Made by a program: the position numbers and the translations under genes. 5,772 nucleotides of DNA, taken from assembly GCA_030045935.1 (NCBI GenBank), contig JASIEN010000012.1:1-5772 (forward strand). The letters run 5' to 3'. The notes below the pieces were generated by a model. The model made no database searches. It saw only the letters and a program-made list of their open reading frames with translations, and was not told the DNA's origin. This DNA is from Candidatus Sulfotelmatobacter sp. (GTDB lineage: Bacteria > Acidobacteriota > Terriglobia > Terriglobales > Acidobacteriaceae). Of this stretch, positions 1-5,152 are shown one piece after another. Position 1 is the stretch's first letter; each line of letters starts with the position of its first letter.

Positions 1-8
1 CTCCAACT

Positions 9-37
9 TGACGAACGGGTGTAGACTGACGAACGGG
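9..37. repeat. 11-bp direct repeat, 18-bp period
   Basis: TGACGAACGGG occurs at 9-19 and again, perfectly, at 27-37, so the copies repeat every 18 bp. They lie about 100 bp upstream of the hydrolase start. In frame 1 the first bases read as a short tail ending at TAG (22-24), so the first copy could fall inside the end of a gene that starts outside the window. Two copies could equally be a pair of regulator sites. I see no further copies downstream. Confidence 0.6.
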
Positions 38-124
38 CCAAATGCCGCTCTGCTAAAGGCTTTTGGTGGGATGCCCTGCGGAAATAATTTTGCGGCATCC
101 AGACGCGTTGATGGGTCATCTCAC

Positions 125-129
125 AGGGG
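125..129 (+). promoter_or_regulatory. Shine-Dalgarno for the secreted hydrolase
   Basis: AGGGG lies five bases before the ATG at 135. It decides the start against the in-frame TTG at 63 and the ATG at 111, neither of which would put the signal peptide at the N-terminus. Confidence 0.6.
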
Positions 130-134
130 CAGGA

Positions 135-935
135 ATGATCGTGCGCGGACCTGTTCTATCTCGCTACGCCGGTGCGGTTTTCATCTTCATCACTCTGACG
201 ACTTCCTATCTCGCGAACGCCGGAGATGGCGGATCGACGCACGTTGAAACGGCGAGCCCGGCCAGCGCTATAGTGATTGGATTTGTGGGCGGCTTTGTCG
301 CCCATAACGACCAGCGTCATGCCCCGGTCCAGTTCGCCGATCGAATTCGGAGCGTGCTCCCGCAGGGCGCGTTCGTCAAGGTTTTCGAAAATCGACACCG
401 AAAACAGGCCTATGCGCAGATTGTTCACCTGCTCGATCGCGATGGCGACGGCAGTCTCTCGGCGGAGGAAAAGGCGCGCGCCCGCATTATTCTGTTTGGC
501 CACAGTTGGGGAGGTGCAGCGGCGGTCCTGCTGGCACGCGAACTACAGCGGCAGGGCATTCCGGTGATGCTGACGGTGCAAATCGACAGCATTGCCAAAA
601 TGTGGCAGAAGGATTCGGTCATCCCCGACAATGTGGCTGCGGCGGTGAACTTTTATCAGCCGCATGGGATTCTGCGGGGCGAGCCTGAGATCACTGCGGC
701 CGATCCGGCGAAAACCCGCATCATTGGCAATTATCTGACCGATTATAAGAAGAATCCGATAGCGTGCCCCGGCGCGACATGGGCGGATTGGGTCTTCACT
801 CGAGGACACGTGCAATGCGAATGCGACCCACGCCTCTGGTCGCAAATTGAAGAAATGGTTCGCGAGCGGCTCAAGCCGGAGAACAACTATTTCACTACCT
901 CCTCTGTTCCCGCTGCTTCCGTGACTCTTCCCTAG
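135..935 (+). CDS. secreted alpha/beta-hydrolase-like protein with an EF-hand loop
   Basis: The product is 266 aa, probably an exported serine hydrolase of unknown substrate. The ATG at 135 is preferred over an in-frame TTG at 63 and ATG at 111 because AGGGG lies 5 nt upstream and the protein then begins directly with a signal peptide: basic start (MIVRGPVLSR), hydrophobic stretch to about residue 26, likely cleavage after ANA (27-29). The mature part opens with a beta-strand-like AIVIGFVGGFV. GHSWGG follows at 122-127, fitting a nucleophile elbow with Ser124. Asp151 (QIDSIAK) and His225 (TRGHVQCECDP) are plausible triad partners by order and spacing, but this is inference. Residues 101-112 (DRDGDGSLSAEE) match the EF-hand calcium loop at positions 1, 3, 5, 7, 9 and 12. 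Three Cys (211, 228, 230 by count) could form disulfides outside the cytoplasm. The gene is monocistronic here and convergent with panC, 28 bp apart. The hydrolase fold is likely; substrate and calcium use are unproven. Confidence 0.8.
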   Translation: MIVRGPVLSRYAGAVFIFITLTTSYLANAGDGGSTHVETASPASAIVIGFVGGFVAHNDQRHAPVQFADRIRSVLPQGAFVKVFENRHRKQAYAQIVHLLDRDGDGSLSAEEKARARIILFGHSWGGAAAVLLARELQRQGIPVMLTVQIDSIAKMWQKDSVIPDNVAAAVNFYQPHGILRGEPEITAADPAKTRIIGNYLTDYKKNPIACPGATWADWVFTRGHVQCECDPRLWSQIEEMVRERLKPENNYFTTSSVPAASVTLP

Positions 936-963
936 GGACGTGGGATACAAAGACCGTCGAGAA

Positions 964-1812
964 CTACGTTGATTGGAGCAGAATGTTATCGATGAGCCGC
1001 GTCGATCCTACATATGCGGCGACGGCGACGAGCGTGCCATCTGACGCTGTCACAACTGCATCAAGCGTGTCGGGATCTACGATTTCGAAATAATCAAGGC
1101 GTACGCGGGATTCTTTCTTTATTTCCGCTTTTCCAGTGGCGGCTAATTGGGCGGCATTTCTTTCTCCGGCTTTCCACAGCTCCCTAACGCGCATCAGCGA
1201 ACGATGCAATATCAATGCCTGTTTTCTCTGCGCCGGATTGAGGTAACGGTTTCGCGAGCTCATGGCTAACCCATCCGGCTCACGCACAATCGGGCAGGCC
1301 ACGATCTCGACGGCAAAGTTCAAATTGCGTGCCATGCGACGAATTACGGCTACCTGGGCGGCGTCTTTCTGGCCAAAGAAGGCGACATCCGGTTCAATGA
1401 TGTGAAACAGCTTGGCGATGATGGTCGTGACCCCTCGAAAATGTCCGGGGCGGGAGCGCCCGTCGAGTTTTTCGCTGAGTCCTTCGACGGTAACCCAGGT
1501 TGTGCCGCCGGGTGGATACATCTCCTTGGCCGACGGAGCAAAGAGCAAAGCGATGCCTTCTTTTTCCACCATCTCCCGGTCGCGATCGAAGGTGCGCGGA
1601 TATTCGGCTAAGTCCTCGTTTGCTCCAAACTGAGTTGGGTTGACGAAAATCGATACGGCCACGGCGTCGCACGAATTTTTTGCTGCTCGTACCAGGGATA
1701 AATGGCCGTCATGAAGCGCCCCCATGGTTGGAACGAACCCCAGCCGCTTACCCGCCTTGCGCAGATCGAGGCAGGCGGCGCGCATTTCTTCAATTGACCG
1801 GCAGATTTTCAT
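964..1812 (-). CDS. panC: pantothenate synthetase (pantoate-beta-alanine ligase)
   Basis: PanC is a cytoplasmic enzyme that joins (R)-pantoate and beta-alanine using ATP, via a pantoyl-adenylate, to give pantothenate. At 282 aa it has the normal family length. Motifs appear in the expected order: PTMGALHDGH (28-37) with the nucleotide-binding His34 and His37; SIFVNPTQFG (54-63) with pantoate-binding Gln61; RPGHFRGV (121-128); FGQKDAAQ (146-153) with Lys149, Asp150 and Gln153; and REPDGLAMSSRN (177-188), the KMSKS-like ATP loop. All the active-site residues I know for this family are present, so it should be functional. The ATG at 1812 gives the usual MKI...EEMRAA start. It lies 13 bases after the lipoprotein stop and has no evident Shine-Dalgarno, which suggests translation by coupling. 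It is the last gene of the minus-strand cluster and ends tail-to-tail with the hydrolase gene. Confidence 0.97.
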   Translation of the reverse strand: MKICRSIEEMRAACLDLRKAGKRLGFVPTMGALHDGHLSLVRAAKNSCDAVAVSIFVNPTQFGANEDLAEYPRTFDRDREMVEKEGIALLFAPSAKEMYPPGGTTWVTVEGLSEKLDGRSRPGHFRGVTTIIAKLFHIIEPDVAFFGQKDAAQVAVIRRMARNLNFAVEIVACPIVREPDGLAMSSRNRYLNPAQRKQALILHRSLMRVRELWKAGERNAAQLAATGKAEIKKESRVRLDYFEIVDPDTLDAVVTASDGTLVAVAAYVGSTRLIDNILLQST

Positions 1813-1825
1813 GCGATGGAAAAGA

Positions 1826-2293
1826 CTACTGAGTTCGGCTGATCCAGTAGATTTCTACTGCTGCGCCGCGCAGATCTCCTTCGACAATGCCACGATTGCG
1901 GCGAATGGCGATTTTGTCTGCTTCGGAGGATTCGGGCTTCTCTTCAAAAAGAATCGCCACTACGCGGCCATAAGGCCACGCCGATGCAGGCAACTGCGCC
2001 AGGGCGTTCAAAACCTGCTCCGGCTTCAGGATTTGTTCTTCATTGGGCTTGACTGCGGTGAGCAGGCCTACGGCTTCGGGACGAACGACGAGATAAGGAT
2101 TTGCCCAGTGCTTTGCCTCATGGGAGCCTGCGTACTTTGCCGGATCAGCAGCCACGATTGCTCGTAAAAGTGTAGCGCTGTCAGGCGGCGGGGCACTCTC
2201 GCGCGAGCATGCCACGGTGAAGAGAATAAGTAAGAAAACGCCAAGCGCTCGTACGGAAATCCTTGCTTCAGCGCAGCAGCCAAATAAGCTCAC
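1826..2293 (-). CDS. putative lipoprotein of unknown function
   Basis: The product is 155 aa; I do not recognise the family. The frame stays open far upstream, to about 2791, but the best start is GTG at 2293. It overlaps the stop of the preceding gene as GTGA, the classic coupled junction, and gives a short N-terminus with two Arg (11 and 15), a hydrophobic stretch (16-28) and a lipobox-like FTVAC ending at Cys29. This fits a lipoprotein signal cut before Cys29. The next residues (SRESAPPPDS) look like a linker. The mature domain, about 40-150, has a helical start, then NPYLVVRPEAVGLL (65-78) and LPASAWPYGRVVAILFEE (101-118), and ends in alternating strand-like segments. A small envelope-anchored alpha/beta domain is likely. 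Position between the Imm-like gene and panC suggests co-expression with both. The coding frame and export are fairly secure; function is open. Confidence 0.8.
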   Translation of the reverse strand: MSLFGCCAEARISVRALGVFLLILFTVACSRESAPPPDSATLLRAIVAADPAKYAGSHEAKHWANPYLVVRPEAVGLLTAVKPNEEQILKPEQVLNALAQLPASAWPYGRVVAILFEEKPESSEADKIAIRRNRGIVEGDLRGAAVEIYWISRTQ

Positions 2294-2496
2294 CGCACGA
2301 CCACGGGCACGTCGGTCTTTACTGCCCAAACCAGGGCGACTACCCAGCCGATCATGGTCCAGCCGAGGAAAAAATTCAGCAGAACGATACCAGCAATGTC
2401 TCGCTTGCTGCGCGCAATGGCAATGATGGAGGGCAGAAAATACATCACGAAGCCGAAGCCGAAAATGGGGAAGAAAAACGCCGGAAGATAGTTCAT
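2290..2496 (-). CDS. superinfection immunity (Imm) family membrane protein
   Basis: The product is 68 aa with two hydrophobic helices, about residues 5-28 and 35-59, separated by a basic turn (ARSKRD, 28-33). The segment LPSIIAIARSKRD...LNFFLGWTMIGWVVALVWAV carries the hallmark pattern of the superinfection-immunity family (Pfam Imm_superinfect, named after phage T4 Imm): LP..IA..R.K....I..LN...GWT.IGW..ALVWA. T4 Imm blocks DNA entry by a second phage. Chromosomal bacterial members are common and mostly untested, so an anti-phage role here is only a possibility. The ATG at 2496 has AAGGA seven bases upstream. The TGA overlaps the GTG of the lipoprotein by four bases, so the two products are made together and may act together at the inner membrane or envelope. 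Confidence 0.88.
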   Translation of the reverse strand: MNYLPAFFFPIFGFGFVMYFLPSIIAIARSKRDIAGIVLLNFFLGWTMIGWVVALVWAVKTDVPVVVR

Positions 2497-2503
2497 AGAA
2501 GCA

Positions 2504-2508
2504 TCCTT
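2504..2508 (-). promoter_or_regulatory. Shine-Dalgarno of the Imm-like gene, inside a palindrome
   Basis: On the minus strand AAGGA sits seven bases before the ATG at 2496. It forms part of an inverted repeat, ATCCTT-CT-AAGGAT (2503-2516). The two-base centre is too small for a comfortable RNA hairpin, so a protein-binding operator covering the ribosome site is the likelier reading if the palindrome matters at all. Confidence 0.6.
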
Positions 2509-2524
2509 CTAAGGATAGCGTAGC

Positions 2525-2568
2525 ACTGTGGACGGTCGAGTGGTAGCAAGTACCGTCAGTGGTCACTG
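2525..2568. repeat. cluster of short inverted repeats upstream of the Imm-like gene
   Basis: ACGGT (2532-2536) pairs with ACCGT (2552-2556), flanked by ACTG (2525-2528) and CAGT (2557-2560) with a 3-base bulge. CAGTG (2557-2561) also pairs with CACTG (2564-2568). These arms lie 30 to 70 bases upstream of the Imm-like start, where a promoter or operator would be expected. I find no convincing -35/-10 pair here. Confidence 0.35.
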
Positions 2569-2615
2569 TTCGAGTGAAACGATTTTGTTCCTCTGAGTTG
2601 ATAGCCAAAAAAATC

Positions 2616-2656
2616 TTAAAACGCAAAGGGCGCAAGGGTTCACGAAGGACGCCAAG
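2616..2656. repeat. CGCAAAGG-type intergenic repeat element
   Basis: The plus strand carries an iterated, degenerate unit: CGCAAAGGG (2622-2630), CGCAAGGG (2631-2638), CGAAGGA (2643-2649), CGCCAAG (2650-2656). It resembles a dispersed non-coding sequence, seen from memory in many environmental bacterial genomes, built of ACGCAAAGG-like units. It lies in the 212-bp gap between panB and the Imm-like gene. A 9-bp inverted repeat follows directly (GAAAAGCAA 2656-2664, TTGCTTTTC 2683-2691). The identification rests on recall of the pattern and not on a search. Confidence 0.5.
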
Positions 2657-2708
2657 AAAAGCAACCCTCAGCCTTAGTGTTTTTGCTTTTCCGGCGCCAG
2701 AAGAGTGT

Positions 2709-3614
2709 TTACCCCCGCATCGCTTGCTTGCGCGCGAGCACCGTGTCCAGGCCAGCTTTGGTTTCGCGCGGCAAGTGATAGGACTCTTCATCCTTCGGGT
2801 AGTGCTGCGACTTCACGTCAGCGCGAAAGTTCCCTACGGCTTTGGCAATGAGTTCGGCCGCGTCGCCATAGCGACGCACAAATTTTGCCGGTGGGGCGAA
2901 GGTCAGATTCAAGATATCGTGAAGCACAAGCACCTGGCCGTCGCAGTCGGGGCCAGCGCCGATACCGATGGTCGGTGTAGAAACTTCCGCCGTGATCATC
3001 GCGGCCACTTCCCGCGGAATGCCTTCGAGCACAAGGCAGCAGACTCCCGCGCGGTCGAGTGCGACGGCATCGCGCATGAGCTGTTCGACGCCGCTCAGGC
3101 TTTTGCCCTGCACTTTGTAGCCGCCCATTACGTTTACGGATTGGGGAGTGAGGCCGATGTGTCCGCAAACCGGAATTTCGGCGTCGATGACACGGCGAAT
3201 CAGGTCGGCGCGTTTCTCGCCGCCCTCGATCTTTACCACCTCTGCACCGCCTTCTTTCACGAAGCGAGTCGCGTTGCGCAGGGCGCTTTCGGCGTCGACA
3301 TGATAAGAACCGAAAGGCATGTCAGCAAGCAGGAGCGCATGCTTCACGCCGCGGCGGACAGCTTTTACATGATGCAGCATTTCGTCGACCGTAACCGACA
3401 GGGTATTTTCGTAGCCGAGCACGGCTTGGGCGAGCGAGTCACCGACCAGAATCATCTCGATTCCGGCTTCATCGACAAGGCGTGCCGAGGGGTAATCGTA
3501 GGCGGTTAAGCAAGTGATAGGTTCGTGACGGAGTTTGCGTTCTCGCAGGAAAGCTACAGTTACTTTCTGGCAGAGATCGTCATGCGGACGGCCGCCGATC
3601 GGGGTAAGACTCAT
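2709..3614 (-). CDS. panB: 3-methyl-2-oxobutanoate hydroxymethyltransferase (ketopantoate synthase)
   Basis: PanB transfers a one-carbon unit from 5,10-methylenetetrahydrofolate to alpha-ketoisovalerate, giving ketopantoate, the first committed step of pantothenate synthesis in the cytoplasm. The product is 301 aa, slightly longer than the roughly 265-aa family norm because of a C-terminal tail after about residue 265. Family motifs are intact: ITCLTAYDYPSA (33-44), VGDS (57-60) and ADMPFGSYH (97-105) with metal-binding Asp59 and Asp98, VVKIEGG (126-132) with Lys128 and Glu130, GHIGLTPQ (151-158), LEGIP (196-200) with catalytic Glu197, and IGIGAG (216-221). The ATG at 3614 is chosen over an open frame reaching 3899 because GGAGGA precedes it and homology begins just after it. 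It has its own promoter at 3679-3707. The gap to the next gene is 212 bp, so co-transcription with the Imm-lipoprotein-panC group is uncertain. Confidence 0.97.
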   Translation of the reverse strand: MSLTPIGGRPHDDLCQKVTVAFLRERKLRHEPITCLTAYDYPSARLVDEAGIEMILVGDSLAQAVLGYENTLSVTVDEMLHHVKAVRRGVKHALLLADMPFGSYHVDAESALRNATRFVKEGGAEVVKIEGGEKRADLIRRVIDAEIPVCGHIGLTPQSVNVMGGYKVQGKSLSGVEQLMRDAVALDRAGVCCLVLEGIPREVAAMITAEVSTPTIGIGAGPDCDGQVLVLHDILNLTFAPPAKFVRRYGDAAELIAKAVGNFRADVKSQHYPKDEESYHLPRETKAGLDTVLARKQAMRG

Positions 3615-3617
3615 ATG

Positions 3618-3623
3618 TCCTCC
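3618..3623 (-). promoter_or_regulatory. Shine-Dalgarno of panB
   Basis: On the minus strand GGAGGA lies three bases before the ATG at 3614. It is the strongest ribosome site in the window and rules out the longer open frame that begins near 3899. Confidence 0.8.
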
Positions 3624-3631
3624 AGTGCCCC

Positions 3632-3645
3632 TCCGGCTTGCCGGA
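3632..3645 (-). promoter_or_regulatory. small hairpin in the panB leader
   Basis: TCCGG (3632-3636) and CCGGA (3641-3645) form a perfect GC-rich 5-bp stem with a four-base loop. It sits in the predicted panB leader, 8 bases upstream of the Shine-Dalgarno. I recognise no riboswitch. The stem is short and could be chance. Confidence 0.35.
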
Positions 3646-3678
3646 TAGAGCCTGTGCGCATCGAGTGATGCTAGGGAT

Positions 3679-3707
3679 ATTGTAAAGGGAGGAGTGGCCT
3701 TAGTCCA
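3679..3707 (-). promoter_or_regulatory. sigma-70-type promoter for panB
   Basis: On the minus strand TGGACT (3707-3702; four of six matches to TTGACA) and TACAAT (3684-3679; five of six to TATAAT) are separated by 17 bp. This predicts a start near 3672 and a leader of nearly 60 nt before the panB ATG. It is the best promoter-like pair I find in the window, by eye only. Confidence 0.5.
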
Positions 3708-3726
3708 CGGGTTTCTTGCGGGCGTC

Positions 3727-3744
3727 TTGGGCAGGAATGCCCAA
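3727..3744 (-). terminator. possible weak terminator hairpin after the second barrel gene
   Basis: TTGGGC (3727-3732) and GCCCAA (3739-3744) form a 6-bp stem with a six-base loop, beginning three bases after the stop codon of the barrel gene at 3748. No run of T follows on the minus strand, so it is not a standard intrinsic terminator. It may act as a 3'-end stabiliser or slow RNA polymerase before the panB promoter. Confidence 0.35.
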
Positions 3745-3747
3745 CAT

Positions 3748-4353
3748 TCAGAAATGGACCACCAGCCCCGTGGAGGCGCGCACGCTGCGATTCTGCGACA
3801 CGAAGGCTCCGGTTTGGACCATGCCGGCATCGAGTCGCCATGCGAAACGGCCGCGTATGCGAACGTCCATGCCGCCACCAAAGGTTTCGGCAAGAACACT
3901 TCTACGATCCGTCACGCCTGGTCCGTTCTGATCGATTACTGCGGCGCCGAAAAGGATCTCGCCAAACGGCCTGAATCTGTGGCCCGCATATCCTCCGCGA
4001 ACTCCAAATTGAAACAGGTGCTCGTTCACGCTGCTGTTAACCAGACATCCGGAGGGTAAGGTCGTTGTGCAATCAGACCTCAGAATGCCAGTGGATCCGT
4101 AGTGGCCGCTAAAGTCCAGGACGATACTCAAGTAGGGGAAATACCGTTTCTCGAGCGAGACGTTCCAGCCGTCGAGGTTTGGGTGCTGGCCGGAAAAAAC
4201 GCTGGCTTGGGTGAAAGAGTATCCCGCGAAGATGTTGCTTGCATTAAGGCTCTGTGCGCCGGCCGGCGGAGCCAGCAACATTGTGATCGGCAAAAACGAG
4301 AAGATGGTTGCGAGCGCTGAATTTCTCAGTAATCTCTTCGGCGCTGTCTGCAT
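3748..4353 (-). CDS. outer-membrane beta-barrel protein (paralog A)
   Basis: The product is 201 aa, predicted to be a small OmpA-like eight-stranded barrel. The ATG at 4353 places a signal peptide at the front: MQTAPKRLLR, then a hydrophobic core to about residue 28, and cleavage after AGA (31-33) before QS. The frame is open to 4434, but that extension adds a non-signal stretch overlapping the upstream gene. The mature chain alternates strand-like segments: IFAGYSF (41-47), LDGWNVSLEKRYFPYLSIVLDFSGHY, FQFGVRGGY (115-122), RPFGEILFGA (128-137), a long loop (138-155), then paired strands ending VRASTGLVVHF. The terminal Phe fits the barrel-assembly signal. Cys95 and Cys103 could form a disulfide in a surface loop. 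It lies 7 bp after paralog B, with which it shares conserved blocks throughout. No Shine-Dalgarno is clear, so coupling to paralog B is likely. Function is unknown: adhesion, channel or structural roles cannot be told apart. Confidence 0.87.
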   Translation of the reverse strand: MQTAPKRLLRNSALATIFSFLPITMLLAPPAGAQSLNASNIFAGYSFTQASVFSGQHPNLDGWNVSLEKRYFPYLSIVLDFSGHYGSTGILRSDCTTTLPSGCLVNSSVNEHLFQFGVRGGYAGHRFRPFGEILFGAAVIDQNGPGVTDRRSVLAETFGGGMDVRIRGRFAWRLDAGMVQTGAFVSQNRSVRASTGLVVHF

Positions 4354-4816
4354 TGCATACTCAGAAGCGATATACCAGACCCGTCGAGGCACGGATGCTG
4401 TTCTGCCTGGCGATGGTAAAGTTTCCTGTGACAATGTAGTCGACCACCAACCGGCATCCCAGCCTACGAGTTAAACGGCAATCGATACCTGTGCCCAGCA
4501 TTGCAGAAAAATTATTACTGACCTTCGATATTCCCACGCCGCTTTCGGTGGTATGGATCTCGCCGAAGAGCGCTTCACCAAACGGCCGAATATTTTTTGT
4601 GCCATAGGATCCGCGAATGCCGACCGAGAAGCTGTATTGGCTGACGGCACTGTGAGGCAAACATCTTGACGCCGGGATCGATCCACAGTAAGCGGCGCTG
4701 GGAGGGCCTGCGGATCCGTAAAAGCCAGCAAAGTCGCCGACTACGCCAAAAAATGGCATGTACTTCTTCTCCGCTGATACGTTCCATCCATTCAAATTCG
4801 CGTGCTGGCCGGAAAA
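4183..4816. repeat. tandem duplication of the barrel gene, about 619-bp offset
   Basis: The two barrel genes are diverged copies. An identical 15-mer, GTGCTGGCCGGAAAA, occurs at 4183-4197 and 4802-4816, in the same position of each gene, where it encodes the shared FSGQH motif. Protein blocks FAGYSF, GWNVS, RPFGE.LFG and RASTGLV match in order, while the loops between them differ strongly. An old duplication followed by loop divergence is the simplest reading. Confidence 0.75.
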
Positions 4817-5002
4817 GAGGTTATCTGCAAGGAAGGAATATCCTGCGAAAACATTGTTTGTGCTGATGCTCTGTGCGGCGGCGACAATTGTAAAGCATAA
4901 GAAAGCGGCAGCCGCCAATACGAGTTTTTGTAAGAGTTGGAAGAGTTGAAGGTTGCAGCGATCACCAGCGGCCAAAATTCTATCCGATTGCATGCGAACC
5001 AT
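4361..5002 (-). CDS. outer-membrane beta-barrel protein (paralog B)
   Basis: The product is 213 aa from the ATG at 5002; an ATG at 4993 (210 aa, beginning MQSD like paralog A's MQTA) is equally plausible. The frame is open to 5143, but residues before 5002 do not look like a signal peptide. A long n-region leads to a hydrophobic core (KLVLAAAAFLCFTIVAAA) with cleavage before QS, residues 43/44. The mature part follows the barrel plan of paralog A: VFAGYSF, LFSGQHANLNGWNVS, AEKKYMPFFGVVGDFAGFYG, FSVGIRGSYG, IRPFGEALFGE, then strands ending IRASTGLVYRF with terminal Phe. Two Cys pairs (106/114 in a loop; 175/183 near the C-terminal strands) could form disulfides. The family appears to be the OmpA-like beta-barrel group (PF13505 type). 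It is first of the two-gene unit and faces the divergent gene at 5167. Confidence 0.87.
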   Translation of the reverse strand: MVRMQSDRILAAGDRCNLQLFQLLQKLVLAAAAFLCFTIVAAAQSISTNNVFAGYSFLADNLFSGQHANLNGWNVSAEKKYMPFFGVVGDFAGFYGSAGPPSAAYCGSIPASRCLPHSAVSQYSFSVGIRGSYGTKNIRPFGEALFGEIHTTESGVGISKVSNNFSAMLGTGIDCRLTRRLGCRLVVDYIVTGNFTIARQNSIRASTGLVYRF

Positions 5003-5054
5003 AGAATGCACTTTAGCATCTGGAACAGTCGCGGGGACGTTCGAATACATGGCT

Positions 5055-5070
5055 TCGGCATAATAGCCGA
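5055..5070 (-). promoter_or_regulatory. possible -10 box flanked by an inverted repeat, for the barrel genes
   Basis: On the minus strand TATTAT (5065-5060; five of six matches to the -10 consensus) is bracketed by the 5-bp inverted arms TCGGC (5055-5059) and GCCGA (5066-5070). It would give a leader of about 50 nt to the ATG at 5002. I see no good -35 at the right distance, so this could be an activator-dependent promoter, an operator or chance. Confidence 0.3.
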
Positions 5071-5146
5071 TTCGCCGGCCGATCTGCCGTAAAACATTGT
5101 TATGCATTTCCTTGGAGTGACGGGTGCGAACAGGTGGCAGCAATGA

Positions 5147-5152
5147 TATGAT
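5147..5152 (+). promoter_or_regulatory. possible -10 box for the divergent exported-protein gene
   Basis: TATGAT (five of six matches to the -10 consensus) ends 14 bases before the ATG at 5167. Initiation about 7 bases downstream would leave a leader of only 5 to 8 nt. This agrees with the lack of any Shine-Dalgarno before that ATG. No clear -35 is present. Confidence 0.35.

Noticed and set aside
8..247. Short plus-strand open frame starting with TTG at the left edge
   Set aside because: It runs across the hydrolase start in another frame, and its second half is Arg/Ser/His-rich shadow sequence. Its LTNG repeat merely reflects the DNA direct repeat.
543..950. 135-aa minus-strand open frame opposite the hydrolase
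   Set aside because: It lies opposite a well-supported coding frame, with no ribosome site and no recognisable motif.
2290..2496. Prophage remnant based on the Imm-like protein
   Set aside because: No integrase, structural phage gene or attachment repeat is visible. The gene sits among housekeeping genes, and members of this family are common on chromosomes.
2656..2691. Inverted repeat GAAAAGCAA/TTGCTTTTC as a terminator for panB
   Set aside because: The stem is AT-rich, the loop is 18 bases, and no T-run follows on the minus strand. It is better described as part of the intergenic repeat region.
2294..2791. Upstream extension of the lipoprotein frame to 321 aa
   Set aside because: It overlaps the Imm-like gene and the intergenic repeat, has Arg/His/Cys-rich shadow-like composition and would bury the signal peptide in mid-protein.
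2559..3509. 316-aa plus-strand open frame opposite panB
   Set aside because: It is antisense to a clear panB gene, its composition (His, Ala, Phe, Arg rich) is typical of a shadow frame, and no domain is recognisable.
3615..3678. Riboswitch in the panB leader
   Set aside because: Only a 5-bp hairpin is visible in a leader of about 60 nt. No known riboswitch core can be recognised.
3615..3899. N-terminal extension of panB by 95 residues
   Set aside because: The extra residues overlap the 3' end of a real barrel gene and do not resemble PanB. GGAGGA precedes the ATG at 3614, and family homology begins there.
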